64,000 nt of DNA, from contig NZ_MAXF01000116.1 of assembly GCF_001704635.1 (NCBI RefSeq), positions 1 through 64,000 of the forward strand, given 5' to 3'. Origin of the DNA: Streptomyces sparsogenes (GTDB lineage Bacteria; Actinomycetota; Actinomycetes; Streptomycetales; Streptomycetaceae). Position 1 is the stretch's first letter; every line of letters begins with the position of its first letter. Positions 23,284 through 31,404 of this stretch are shown in pieces. Below the pieces are notes generated by a model. It was not told the origin of the DNA. It ran no database searches and saw nothing but the letters and a program-made list of their open reading frames with translations. The translations under genes were made by a program, and so were the position numbers.

Positions 23284-24756
23284 ATGAGCGCAGCGAACGG
23301 CCCGACGGGCCATGTCGTGGTCGTCGGCGGCGGAATCTCCGGGCTCGCGGCAGCCCACCGCCTGCTGGCCGGCGGGGCGCGGGTGACCGTGCTCGAGGCC
23401 TCCGCCCGGGTCGGCGGCAAGCTGTACGCGGGCGAGCTCGCGGGCGTCCCCGTGGACCTCGGCGCCGAGTCGATGCTCGCCCGCCGACCCGAGGCCGTGG
23501 ACCTGGCGCGCGCGGTCGGGCTCGGCGACCGGCTGCGACCGCCCGCGACCGCCACCGCCGCGCTGTGGACCCGCGGCGGGCTGCGGCCGATGCCCAAGGG
23601 GCATGTCATGGGCGTGCCCGGCGACCTGGCGCCGCTGGCCGCCTCCGGGGTGATCTCGGAGGAAGGGCTCGCGCGGATCGCCGAGGAGCCCCGGCTGCCG
23701 CGGGCGGAACTCACCGAGGACGTCGCCCTCGGCGGGTTCGTCGCCGAGCGGCTGGGCCGGGAGGTTGTGGACCGGCTGGTCGAGCCGCTGCTGGGCGGAG
23801 TGTACGCGGGCGATGTGTACCGCACGTCGATGCGCGCCGCGGTCCCCACCCTCTTCGACGCCACCCGCGCCCACGGCTCGCTGACCGAGGGCGCGCGGGC
23901 GCTCGCCGCGCGGTCCGCGGCGGCGCAGGCCGGCCCGGTGTTCACCGGCATCGACGGGGGGATCGGGCGGCTCCCGCTCGCCGTCGCCGACGCGGTGCGC
24001 GCCGCGGGCGGCGAGATCCGCACCGGCGAGCCCGTACGCCTGCTGCGCCCGGCCGCCACCCCCGGCGGCTCCCGTGCGGACGGCGCGGCCCGCTGGACGG
24101 TCGTCACCGAGCGCGGCGAGGCGCTGGAGGCCGACGCCGTCGTGCTCGCCGCCCCGGCCCCGGTCGCGGCCCGCCTGCTCGCCGCCGACTCCCCGGCCGC
24201 CTCCGCCGAGCTGGCCACCGTCGCCTACGCGTCCATGGCGCTGATCACCATGGCCTTCCGCCGCGCGGACGCGGCCGGGCTCCCCCAGGGCAGCGGATTC
24301 CTGGTGCCGCCCGTCGACGGCCACACCATCAAGGCCGCCACCTTCTCCAGCCGCAAATGGGGCTGGCTGGGGGAGGCCGACCCCGAACTCTTCGTGCTGC
24401 GTACCTCGATCGGGCGGTTTGAGGACGAGGCCGACCTGAGCCGTGACGACGACGATCTGGTAGGGATCTCGCTCGCCGACCTCGGCCGGGCGACCGGCCT
24501 GGCCGCGCGCCCCGTCGCCACCCGCGTCGACCGGTGGCAGGGCGGGCTGCCCCAGTACCCCGTCGGCCACCTCGACCGCGTGACCCGCATCCGCGCGGAG
24601 GTCGCCAAGCTGCCCGGACTGCGGGTGTGCGGAGCGGCGTACGACGGCGTCGGCATCCCCGCGTGCGTCGCGAGCGCCCGTACCGCCGCCGACGAGCTGC
24701 TGGAATCGATGGCCGCCACCCTGGCGCGGGGCGCCGGGCACCGAGAGCGAGAATAG
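23284..24756 (+). CDS. hemG: Protoporphyrinogen/coproporphyrinogen III oxidase
   Basis: FAD enzyme of heme synthesis, 490 aa, of the HemY (PPO/CgoX) type. The N-terminal FAD-binding motif VVVVGGGISGLAAAHRLLAGG is followed by LEASARVGGKLY. The C-terminal FAD motif is GLRVCGAAYDGVGIPACVASA. In actinobacteria with HemQ this enzyme works mainly as coproporphyrinogen III oxidase (cgoX) in the coproporphyrin-dependent route, which I infer here from the neighbour hemQ 5 bp downstream. The older name hemG is used in Streptomyces annotation. ATG at 23284 fits the start of the Rossmann fold. Confidence 0.94.
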   Translation: MSAANGPTGHVVVVGGGISGLAAAHRLLAGGARVTVLEASARVGGKLYAGELAGVPVDLGAESMLARRPEAVDLARAVGLGDRLRPPATATAALWTRGGLRPMPKGHVMGVPGDLAPLAASGVISEEGLARIAEEPRLPRAELTEDVALGGFVAERLGREVVDRLVEPLLGGVYAGDVYRTSMRAAVPTLFDATRAHGSLTEGARALAARSAAAQAGPVFTGIDGGIGRLPLAVADAVRAAGGEIRTGEPVRLLRPAATPGGSRADGAARWTVVTERGEALEADAVVLAAPAPVAARLLAADSPAASAELATVAYASMALITMAFRRADAAGLPQGSGFLVPPVDGHTIKAATFSSRKWGWLGEADPELFVLRTSIGRFEDEADLSRDDDDLVGISLADLGRATGLAARPVATRVDRWQGGLPQYPVGHLDRVTRIRAEVAKLPGLRVCGAAYDGVGIPACVASARTAADELLESMAATLARGAGHRERE

Positions 24757-24761
24757 GGACC

Positions 24762-25499
24762 ATGACTGCTGCATCCGCTTCCGGGACCGGCCCGTCCGGC
24801 AAGGTTCCCCACGCCGGCAAGAAGGCCAAGGACCTCAACGAGGTCATCCGCTACACCCTGTGGTCGGTGTTCAAACTGCGCGACGTGCTGCCGGAGGACC
24901 GCACCGGCTACGCCGACGAGGTCGAGGAGCTGTTCGAGCAGCTCGCCGCCAAGGACGTGACCGTGCGCGGCACCTACGACGTCTCCGGGCTGCGCGCGGA
25001 CGCGGACGTCCTGATCTGGTGGCACGCGGAGACCTCCGACGCCCTCCAGGAGGCCTACAACCTCTTCCGCCGTACCCGGCTGGGCCGCGCCCTGGAGCCG
25101 GTGTGGTCGAACATGGCGCTGCACCGCCCGGCCGAGTTCAACCGGTCGCACATCCCGGCGTTCCTGGCCGACGAGACCCCCCGCGACTACGTCAGCGTGT
25201 ACCCCTTCGTGCGGTCCTACGACTGGTACCTGCTGCCCGACGAGGACCGCCGCAGGATGCTCGCCGACCACGGCAGGATGGCGCGCGGCTACCCGGACGT
25301 GCGGGCCAACACGGTCGCGTCCTTCTCGCTCGGCGACTACGAGTGGATCCTCGCCTTCGAGGCCGACGAGCTGCACCGGATCGTCGACCTCATGCGGCAC
25401 CTGCGCGGCTCCGAGGCGCGGATGCACGTGCGCGAGGAGGTGCCGTTCTACACCGGGCGGCGCAAGCCGGTGTCCGAGCTGGTCGCCGGGCTGGCCTGA
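24762..25499 (+). CDS. hemQ: Coproheme decarboxylase (HemQ/ChdC)
   Basis: Last enzyme of the coproporphyrin-dependent heme pathway. It turns coproheme III into heme b using peroxide. The 245-aa product has the chlorite-dismutase-like ferredoxin fold: DLNEVIRYTLWSVFKL near residue 28, the catalytic Tyr in the motif SVYPFVRSYDWYLLP, and the heme-ligand His region ADHGRMARGYPDVRANTVAS. A distal His typical of actinobacterial HemQ may be that in FNRSHIPAFLA. ATG at 24762 is 5 bp after the hemG stop, so the two are coupled. The last 52 bp overlap the end of the convergent hydrolase gene. Confidence 0.96.
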   Translation: MTAASASGTGPSGKVPHAGKKAKDLNEVIRYTLWSVFKLRDVLPEDRTGYADEVEELFEQLAAKDVTVRGTYDVSGLRADADVLIWWHAETSDALQEAYNLFRRTRLGRALEPVWSNMALHRPAEFNRSHIPAFLADETPRDYVSVYPFVRSYDWYLLPDEDRRRMLADHGRMARGYPDVRANTVASFSLGDYEWILAFEADELHRIVDLMRHLRGSEARMHVREEVPFYTGRRKPVSELVAGLA

Positions 25500-27175
25500 G
25501 CGGGGCCCGGCAGCGACCACGCGGTCGGCTCCGGCGCCGCGCGGGGGGCGCACGAGACCGAGCGGCCCGGCGTCCGCCCGGTCAGCAGATAGGTGTCGAC
25601 GTAGGCGTTGACGCAGTCGTTCGGGCCGCCCCACAGCCCGTGCGTACCGGCCTTCCGCTCGGTGACCAGCGAGGACCCGGGCAGCCTGCGCCACAGCTCC
25701 TTGGCGCCCGCGTAGGGCGTGGCCGCGTCCCGCTCGGCGGCCAGCAGCAGCACCGGCGGCGGCGCCCCGCGTCCCGCCCCGCCGCCGGGGCCCACCCTCA
25801 GCGGCCGTCGGTGCGGGGCGGGCCAGTAGGCGCACGGCAGGTTCATCGCCACGTTGTCCCAGGTCTCGAAGGGCGCGCGGCGGGCCAGCGCGGTGTTGTC
25901 GCTGTTCCACCGGGCCCAGGAGCGCGGCCAGGGCGCGTCGTTGCACTGGACGGCCGTGTAGACGGCGTTGCCGTTCTCCTCGGCCACCGCCCGGGTCGGG
26001 TCGGGGGCGGCCAGCGTCACCAGCGGCCCGGTGTCGCCGCGCAGATAGGCGGCGAGCGCGTGCGCGCTCACGTCCCAGAAGGCGTCGTTGTAGCCGGTCT
26101 GCAGATACGCGTCATGGAGCTGGGCGGTGCCCACCTTCCCGCCCGCCGGGTGGCGCGCCAGCCGCCGCCGCGCCTTCTCGTACGACGCGAACACCTCGGC
26201 CGCGGTGTCGCCCAGGTGGTAGACCGCGTCGTGCCGGGCCACCCAGCGGCGCCAGTCCCGCCAGCGCCGCTCGAAGGCCAGCGACTGCCTCAGGTTGCTG
26301 CGGTACCAGATCTGCCGCGGGTCGGGGTCGACCACGCTGTCGAAGACCATCCGCCGCACGTGCGCGGGGAAGAGCGTGGCGTAGACCGCGCCGTAGTACG
26401 TGCCGTAGGAGGCGCCGACGAAGGTGAGCCGCTTCTCGCCGAGGGCGGCGCGCAGCACATCGAGGTCGCGTGCGTTGTTGAGGGTCGTGTAGTGGCGCAG
26501 CGCGCGGCCCGCGCGGCGGGCGCAGCCGCGTGCGTACGCCCTGGCCTGCTTGATCATCTTCCGTTTGAAGGCCGCGGAGGGGTGCACGGGGAAGTCGGCC
26601 GGCGCCTTCGCGAAGGCGGCCGGGTCCTGGCAGGACAGCGGCCCGGAGCGGTCCACTCCGCGCGGCGCGTACCCGACGAAGTCGTACGCCTCGGCGGCCG
26701 CGTGGAACCCGGCCACGCCGGCGTACGTGGGGAACGCCATGCCGGAGGCGCCGGGCCCGCCCGGGTTGTAGACCAGCGCGCCCTGGCGCCGGGAGCGGGG
26801 GCCGGTGGCGCGGATCCGGCTGACGGTGAGGGAGAGCTGGGCGGAGCGGGGGTGCGCGTAGTCCAGCGGGACCTTGACGGTGCCGCACCGGGCGGCGCCG
26901 GGCAGCTCCTCGACGGCCGGGCAGCGGCCGAAGTCGATGCCGCGGGCGGCGGCGCGCCGGGCGGCGAGCGCCACGCCCCGGTCCTCGGCGGTGGAGCCGG
27001 CGGAGGGCGCGGTCGCGGCCTCGTCGCCGAGGGGGTCGGCGGCCGGGTCGGCGGGGTCGGCGGCGGGTGCGGCGGCGTGGGCCGGGGCGGCGGGCGCGGG
27101 GGCGGCGAGCAGCGCGGTCATGGCCAGGGCCAGGGACAGCGGCCCGAGGACGCCGTACAGCCTTACTGCTCTCAC
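25448..27175 (-). CDS. Secreted TAP-like alpha/beta hydrolase (S33 family peptidase)
   Basis: A 575-aa exported serine hydrolase like Streptomyces tripeptidyl aminopeptidase. A signal peptide (LSLALAMTALLAAPAPAAPA) is followed by an Ala/Asp/Pro-rich stretch. The oxyanion motif is YNPGGPGASG, the nucleophile is in FVGASYGTYYGAVYA, Asp is in LLAAERDAATP and His is in KAGTHGLWGG, so the triad is complete. A C-terminal TAP-like domain ends with the catalytic His region. GTG at 27175 (VRAVRLYGVLG) has GAGGGGAC 7 nt upstream. The 3' end overlaps hemQ by 52 bp in convergent orientation. Peptidase activity is inferred. Confidence 0.9.
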   Translation of the reverse strand: MRAVRLYGVLGPLSLALAMTALLAAPAPAAPAHAAAPAADPADPAADPLGDEAATAPSAGSTAEDRGVALAARRAAARGIDFGRCPAVEELPGAARCGTVKVPLDYAHPRSAQLSLTVSRIRATGPRSRRQGALVYNPGGPGASGMAFPTYAGVAGFHAAAEAYDFVGYAPRGVDRSGPLSCQDPAAFAKAPADFPVHPSAAFKRKMIKQARAYARGCARRAGRALRHYTTLNNARDLDVLRAALGEKRLTFVGASYGTYYGAVYATLFPAHVRRMVFDSVVDPDPRQIWYRSNLRQSLAFERRWRDWRRWVARHDAVYHLGDTAAEVFASYEKARRRLARHPAGGKVGTAQLHDAYLQTGYNDAFWDVSAHALAAYLRGDTGPLVTLAAPDPTRAVAEENGNAVYTAVQCNDAPWPRSWARWNSDNTALARRAPFETWDNVAMNLPCAYWPAPHRRPLRVGPGGGAGRGAPPPVLLLAAERDAATPYAGAKELWRRLPGSSLVTERKAGTHGLWGGPNDCVNAYVDTYLLTGRTPGRSVSCAPRAAPEPTAWSLPGPAQASPATSSDTGLRRPV

Positions 27176-27308
27176 GGGCCGTCCCCTCGTCTGCCGTGCG
27201 GGTTCCGCTTGCCGGTCCGCGACGCCTTGTCGTAGCGCGGTGTTCGCGACGAAAGGGATCCTTGGCGCGGGGGTCGGCCATGTAAAGCACCGCGCCGAGG
27301 TGTCGGGC

Positions 27309-28184
27309 TCAATGACCCCAATGCGCCTTGAAGGCCGCGCGCAGGGCGGGGTCGGGGAGGGCGGACGCGCCGCGCAGCGCGAGCGCGGTGAGGAACTCGG
27401 CGTCATCGCGACCGCCCGCGTCGACCTCGCCGCCGCCGACACCGCCGCCCCCGCCGAGCTTGCCGAACCCGCCGCCGGCACCGCCGCCCTCACCGCCGGC
27501 GGCCGCTTCGCGGCGCGGGGCCGGCCGTGGCCGGGGCAGCTCGATGCGGCCCAGCAGCCGCTGCCCGGCGGGCGACGCCCACCGCGTGTACGGGTGCGCC
27601 TCGACGCGGGCGATCGCCAGGCAGCCGAGGGTCAGCAGCAGCGGCAGCGCGAACCACGCCGCCGCCCGCCCGGGCCCCGCGTCGGGCTCCACCACCAGCA
27701 CGGCCGCCGCCCCCATGAGCACGACCAGCACGCCCGCCGCCCGCACCTGGCGGACCGCGGCCGCCACGTTCGTGCGCGCCGCCGCCGGCACCGCGAGCCC
27801 GGCGGCCACCAGCCGGTCGGCGAGCGCCCGCACCGGCTCCGCGTCGGCGAGCGCGGCCCGCACCGGAGGGACGGGCGACTGGCCCCGCGGGCCTATCGCG
27901 GCGATCACCGAGCGCTCCCACTCGTCCCGGCCCTCCGGGTCCACCACCGTGACCCAGCCGGTGTGCGCCAGCAGCAGACGGCGCTGCCGGGCCATCGTCA
28001 CCAGGGCGAGGTCACCGACCCGCCGCGGGCCGCCGGACAGGAACGCCGCCTCGTACAGGCTCAGCTCGCGGCCGGCCCCCGCGCCCCCGGCCTCCCGGGC
28101 GGCGGCGACGGCGGCCGCGCACAGCCGGGCGCAGGAGGCGACGGCGGCGGCACAGGCGACGAGCAGGAACGACAGCCACAACAT
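27309..28184 (-). CDS. TIGR04222-type membrane protein
   Basis: A 291-aa membrane protein, third in the MNIO cassette. It begins with a hydrophobic helix (MLWLSFLLVACAAAVASCA) and a conserved LSLYEAAFLSGGPRRVGDLALV box that resembles LLEAAFLEAGPGRVADTVIC in its upstream neighbour. Two further membrane helices follow (VLVVLMGAAAVLVV, WFALPLLLTLGCLAIA). The C-terminal region is Gly-rich (GGGGGVGGG) but has no Cys cluster. This layout is the TIGR04222 family, which in my memory is linked to DUF692 genes in actinobacteria. ATG at 28184 is chosen; the long upstream extension is antisense to the intergenic region. The function is unknown. Confidence 0.8.
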   Translation of the reverse strand: MLWLSFLLVACAAAVASCARLCAAAVAAAREAGGAGAGRELSLYEAAFLSGGPRRVGDLALVTMARQRRLLLAHTGWVTVVDPEGRDEWERSVIAAIGPRGQSPVPPVRAALADAEPVRALADRLVAAGLAVPAAARTNVAAAVRQVRAAGVLVVLMGAAAVLVVEPDAGPGRAAAWFALPLLLTLGCLAIARVEAHPYTRWASPAGQRLLGRIELPRPRPAPRREAAAGGEGGGAGGGFGKLGGGGGVGGGEVDAGGRDDAEFLTALALRGASALPDPALRAAFKAHWGH

Positions 28185-28311
28185 GGCCGCTTTGTACTGG
28201 ATCCGGCCCGCCCACCGCCAGGGCGTTTCACCAGATGAACGCCATGAACGCGGTGAACGCCACAAACGCGCGGGGGAGGGGCGGCGGCGCCCGGCCGCCG
28301 CCCCGGGCCGG

Positions 28312-29364
28312 TCAGCCGCCCCCGCAGCCTCCGCCGCCGCAACCGCCACCCCCACCGCAGCCGGAGCCGCCTCCGCAACTCGAGCCACCGCCCCCGCAAC
28401 TGGAGCCGGAGCCGCCCCCTCCGCCGCAGCTGGAGCTGCCGCAGCCCGATCCGCTCCCGGAGGTGCCGCACCACGAGCCGCTGGTCCCGCAGGACGACGA
28501 GGAGCCGGACGACCCCGACGACCCCGACGACCCCGAGGACCCCGAGGGCCCGGCGGACGCCGCCGCGGTGGCCTCGGTGCGGTGCGCCTCCAGCAACTGG
28601 TCACGCAGCAGTTCGTCGGCGGCCAGCGCGCCCACTCCGGTCAGCGCGACGATCTCGGCCGCGGACGCCACCCGGGTGCCGGTCCGCAGCGGAGCGCCGT
28701 CCCGAGGCTCGGCCGTGGCGTACGCGAGGTCCTGCCGGTAGGCCCTCAGCGCCCGCTTCCCGGCCGCCGTGATCCGCTTCCGGTTCGTGGCGGCGCAGAT
28801 CACCCCGACCAGGAAGCCGCCGGACAGCGCCGGGAACATCCTGAAGATCAGCGGAAGCTCGCCGTCGTACCCGCCCGACTCCTCCACGAAAGTCCCCCAG
28901 ATGGCCAGGAACACCCCCGCCACCGCGGCGACCGTCTGGACGGCGGCCAGCCGCCGCCAGAAGTTGATCTTCTCGGGCAGCACCAGCAGCCCGCGCTCCG
29001 CGAGCCGGTAGCCGATTGCCTGCACCGCCCGATGGCGCATCAGCCGCGAGCGCAGCAGGGCGAGCCCGCCGTGCGGCGCCTGGGCGTGGACCTCCAGCAG
29101 CGCCTGCTCCACCGGGTCGCGGGCGATCGGCTGCCGCACCGAGACCACCCCGGGGCCGCCCACCGCCAGCCGCCCGTCGGCGTGCATCGCGCAGATCACC
29201 GTGTCGGCCACCCGGCCCGGGCCGGCCTCCAGGAAGGCGGCCTCCAGCAGATCGTGCGCCCGGGCGTCCGCGACCGGGCCCCCCGCCCGCCGGGCCCGGA
29301 CCGTGCCCCTGATGAGCACCGCCGACGACGCGGCGAACACCACGTACGCCCATACCGCCTGCAT
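28312..29364 (-). CDS. TIGR04222-type membrane protein with Cys-Gly-rich tail
   Basis: A 350-aa protein with an N-terminal helix (WAYVVFAASSAVLIRG), the LLEAAFLEAGPGRVADTVIC box near residue 40, and two central membrane helices (VAAVAGVFLAIWGTF, LSGGFLVGVICAAT). From about residue 270 a Ser/Gly spacer leads to a tail with nine Cys (about residues 292, 299, 308, 313, 323, 330, 336, 342, 347), every one followed by Gly. The tail looks like a Cys-rich ribosomal-peptide core fused to a membrane carrier. ATG at 29364 lies 5 bp past the MNIO gene stop; a GTG at 29373 is an alternative. A role as substrate of the MNIO is my inference. Confidence 0.85.
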   Translation of the reverse strand: MQAVWAYVVFAASSAVLIRGTVRARRAGGPVADARAHDLLEAAFLEAGPGRVADTVICAMHADGRLAVGGPGVVSVRQPIARDPVEQALLEVHAQAPHGGLALLRSRLMRHRAVQAIGYRLAERGLLVLPEKINFWRRLAAVQTVAAVAGVFLAIWGTFVEESGGYDGELPLIFRMFPALSGGFLVGVICAATNRKRITAAGKRALRAYRQDLAYATAEPRDGAPLRTGTRVASAAEIVALTGVGALAADELLRDQLLEAHRTEATAAASAGPSGSSGSSGSSGSSGSSSSCGTSGSWCGTSGSGSGCGSSSCGGGGGSGSSCGGGGSSCGGGSGCGGGGGCGGGGCGGG

Positions 29365-29369
29365 ACCGA

Positions 29370-30764
29370 TCACCTTCCCAGCAGCGCGAGTCGGGCGGCC
29401 CGCGCCAGGCGCGCCGCGGGGCCGGGCCGTACCGGAGCGGGCCCCGACCGCTCCCGCCACCACTGCGTCAGCTGCCGCCGCGCCACGGGGTCCTCGGGCC
29501 GCTGGTCGGCCAGCAGGTGCTCGGCGAACGCCAGGGCGTCGCGGCGATAGCCGCCGGTCATCGGGCGGTCCAGCGCGTAGTCCAGGAACGCGGGCCGGTA
29601 GCCGCTGCCCAGGATCCGCGGCAGCTCGGGCGCGACCTTGCCGACCACGTCGGCCCGCTTCGCGGCCAGCGCCCGGCTCTGCACCCCCAGCCGGCGCCGG
29701 TCGAACCCCTCCGGCGCGGGGGCGCCCGCGACCAGCGAGGACAGCAGGGACGCCTGCGCGAGCGCGATCCGCCCCCTGGCGCCCTCCACGGCGTCCGACC
29801 CACCCGCCACCGGCACTCCCCGGGCCCTGGAAGCCTCGCGGGCCTCGGCGGCTCCGGAAATCCCGATGGCCCCAGGGTTCCCAACGGCCACAGAAATCCC
29901 CGCGGTGCTGGAAACCCCCACAGCCCCGGAACCCCTCACAGCCGCCTTCGCCGTCACGGCACGGATCGCGTCGAGCTCGGCCGCCAGCTCCGAGGCCGCC
30001 GGGAAGTTGTCGTCCCGCTCCAGCAGCACGCCCGGAGGCGCCGTACGGGCGCACAGCTCGGCGAGCACGTCGAGCACCGGCTGGGTCACCGGGTGGGCGT
30101 GGCTGTCGTGCCACACCCCGTCCCGCTCGACCCCGCCCGCCACATGGACGTAGGCGATGGCCGAGGTCGGCAGCGCGTCCAGGGCGGCGGCCGGGTCCTC
30201 GCCCCGGTTGACGCGGTTGGTGTGCAGGTTGGCCACGTCGATCAGGAGCCGCACGCCCGTCCGCTCGACCAGCTCGGCGAGGAACTGCCCCTCGGTCAGC
30301 TCCTCGTCCGGCCAGGTGATCAGCGCCGCGATGTTCTCCAGGGCGAGCGGCACCGGCAGCGACTCCTGCGCGATGCGGACGTTCTCGCACAGCACGTCAA
30401 GCGCGTCGCGGGTGCGCGGCACCGGCAGCAGGTGCCCGGCCTCCGCCGCCGGCGACGCGGTTCGCGGGCCGCCCGCCCGTACGAACGCGATGTGCTCGGT
30501 CACCAGAGGCGAGCCCAGCGCCTCCACCCGCTCGGCGAGCGCCGCGAGCCGTCCCGCGTCCGGCCGCTCGGCGCCGCCGAGGCCCAGCGACACCCCGTGC
30601 GGGACGACCGTGGTCCCGCGCTCCCGCAGCCGCCGCAGCCCGTCGGGGAGGTGGTCCGGGCAGATGTTCTCCGCCACCACCTCAACCCAGTCGATGCCCG
30701 GCAGCCGCTCGATGTCATCGGCGATCTCCGGGCGCCATCCCATGCCGGTTCCGAGGCGCACCAT
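29370..30764 (-). CDS. DUF692 / MNIO-family iron oxygenase with C-terminal fusion domain
   Basis: A 464-aa protein. Residues 1-270 are a DUF692 (UPF0276) TIM barrel, the family of multinuclear non-heme iron enzymes including MbnB, TglH and ChrH that modify Cys in ribosomal peptides. Candidate metal ligands occur in order: VVPHGVSLG, VTEHIAFVR, LALENIAAL, LLIDVANLHTN, AYVHVAGG, DSHAHPV and LLERDDNFPA. Residues 275-304 are five in-frame hexapeptide repeats (AVRGSG, AVGVSS, TAGISV, AVGNPG, AIGISG). Residues 305-464 are a helical domain (RRRLGVQSRALAAKRADVVG, YRPAFLDYALDRP) reminiscent of DUF2063-type partner proteins, here fused. ATG at 30764 follows GAGGAGGGGG. It is the first gene of the cassette. 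Confidence 0.88.
   Translation of the reverse strand: MVRLGTGMGWRPEIADDIERLPGIDWVEVVAENICPDHLPDGLRRLRERGTTVVPHGVSLGLGGAERPDAGRLAALAERVEALGSPLVTEHIAFVRAGGPRTASPAAEAGHLLPVPRTRDALDVLCENVRIAQESLPVPLALENIAALITWPDEELTEGQFLAELVERTGVRLLIDVANLHTNRVNRGEDPAAALDALPTSAIAYVHVAGGVERDGVWHDSHAHPVTQPVLDVLAELCARTAPPGVLLERDDNFPAASELAAELDAIRAVTAKAAVRGSGAVGVSSTAGISVAVGNPGAIGISGAAEAREASRARGVPVAGGSDAVEGARGRIALAQASLLSSLVAGAPAPEGFDRRRLGVQSRALAAKRADVVGKVAPELPRILGSGYRPAFLDYALDRPMTGGYRRDALAFAEHLLADQRPEDPVARRQLTQWWRERSGPAPVRPGPAARLARAARLALLGR
29853..29942 (-). repeat. Five 18-bp in-frame repeats in the MNIO gene linker
   Basis: Five degenerate 18-bp units encode hexapeptides of the pattern [A/T]-x-G-x-x-x between the MNIO barrel and its C-terminal domain. 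The units keep the frame and have visibly lower GC than the flanking codons. Copy-number change would alter linker length only. Confidence 0.7.
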
Positions 30765-30851
30765 GGCTTCCCCCTCCTCGTCCGTCCCCTCGTGCGGGGG
30801 TGATGACCCCGCTGGAGAAGGACGAACCCAGGAGCGGCGCGGTTCAGAGGT

Positions 30852-31271
30852 TCATTTGAGCTTGCGGGTTTCACCGTTCGCCGCGTCGTACGCCTCCCGG
30901 GCGGAGACGACCTCCTCGATGTGGGTTTCGGCCCATGACTTCACGGCCCGGATGACCGGCAGCAGATCCCGGCCGATGGGGGTGAGCGCGTAGTCCACCC
31001 GCACCGGCACGGACGCGGTGACGGTGCGGCTGACCAGCCCGTCCCGCTCCAGCGCGCGCAGCGTCTGGGTGAGCATCTTCTGGCTGACGCCCGCGATGAC
31101 GCGGGCCAGTTCGCCGTAGCGCCGGGGCCCGTCGGCGAGCGCGTTGACGATCAGGGTCGTCCACTTGTCGCTGATCCGGTCGAGCAGCTGCCGCGACGGG
31201 CAGGCGGCGATGAAGGCGTCGTACGCGAGCCGGGCCTCGGCGCGGCGCTGGGCGGCGGTGCGGGTCGGCAT
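30852..31271 (-). CDS. HxlR-family transcriptional regulator
   Basis: A 139-aa winged-helix DNA-binding protein of the HxlR type. It has CPSRQLLDRISDKWTTLIVNALADGP near residue 25, a recognition region VSQKMLTQTLRALERDGLVSR, and a wing VPVRVDYALTPIGRDLLPV. The Cys near the start of the core (AACPSRQL) is the residue that in several HxlR proteins senses electrophiles. ATG at 31271 has a purine tract GAGGGAGAGGA upstream. It is divergent from the quinone oxidoreductase gene, and an inverted repeat lies in the 133-bp gap, so it most likely represses that gene and itself until a reactive substrate is present. Confidence 0.92.
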   Translation of the reverse strand: MPTRTAAQRRAEARLAYDAFIAACPSRQLLDRISDKWTTLIVNALADGPRRYGELARVIAGVSQKMLTQTLRALERDGLVSRTVTASVPVRVDYALTPIGRDLLPVIRAVKSWAETHIEEVVSAREAYDAANGETRKLK

Positions 31272-31315
31272 GGCGATGTCCTCTCCCTCGCGTGCGTTAC
31301 GCACTTCCAGGTGCC

Positions 31316-31340
31316 TACTCCCCATAAGAGAGTAACTCTC
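31316..31340. promoter_or_regulatory. Probable HxlR operator
   Basis: TACTC (31316-31320) and GAGTA (31330-31334) form an inverted repeat. Overlapping it, gagagt-a-actctc (31328-31340) is a second perfect 6-bp dyad. This AT-richer patch in the divergent gap matches the position and style of HxlR operators. Binding is inferred. Confidence 0.6.
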
Positions 31341-31404
31341 CTTAGGTTTGACGTGCAGGTTCCGCCGGCGCACAGCCGGTTTCCCACGACCCGAGGAGTG
31401 AGAC

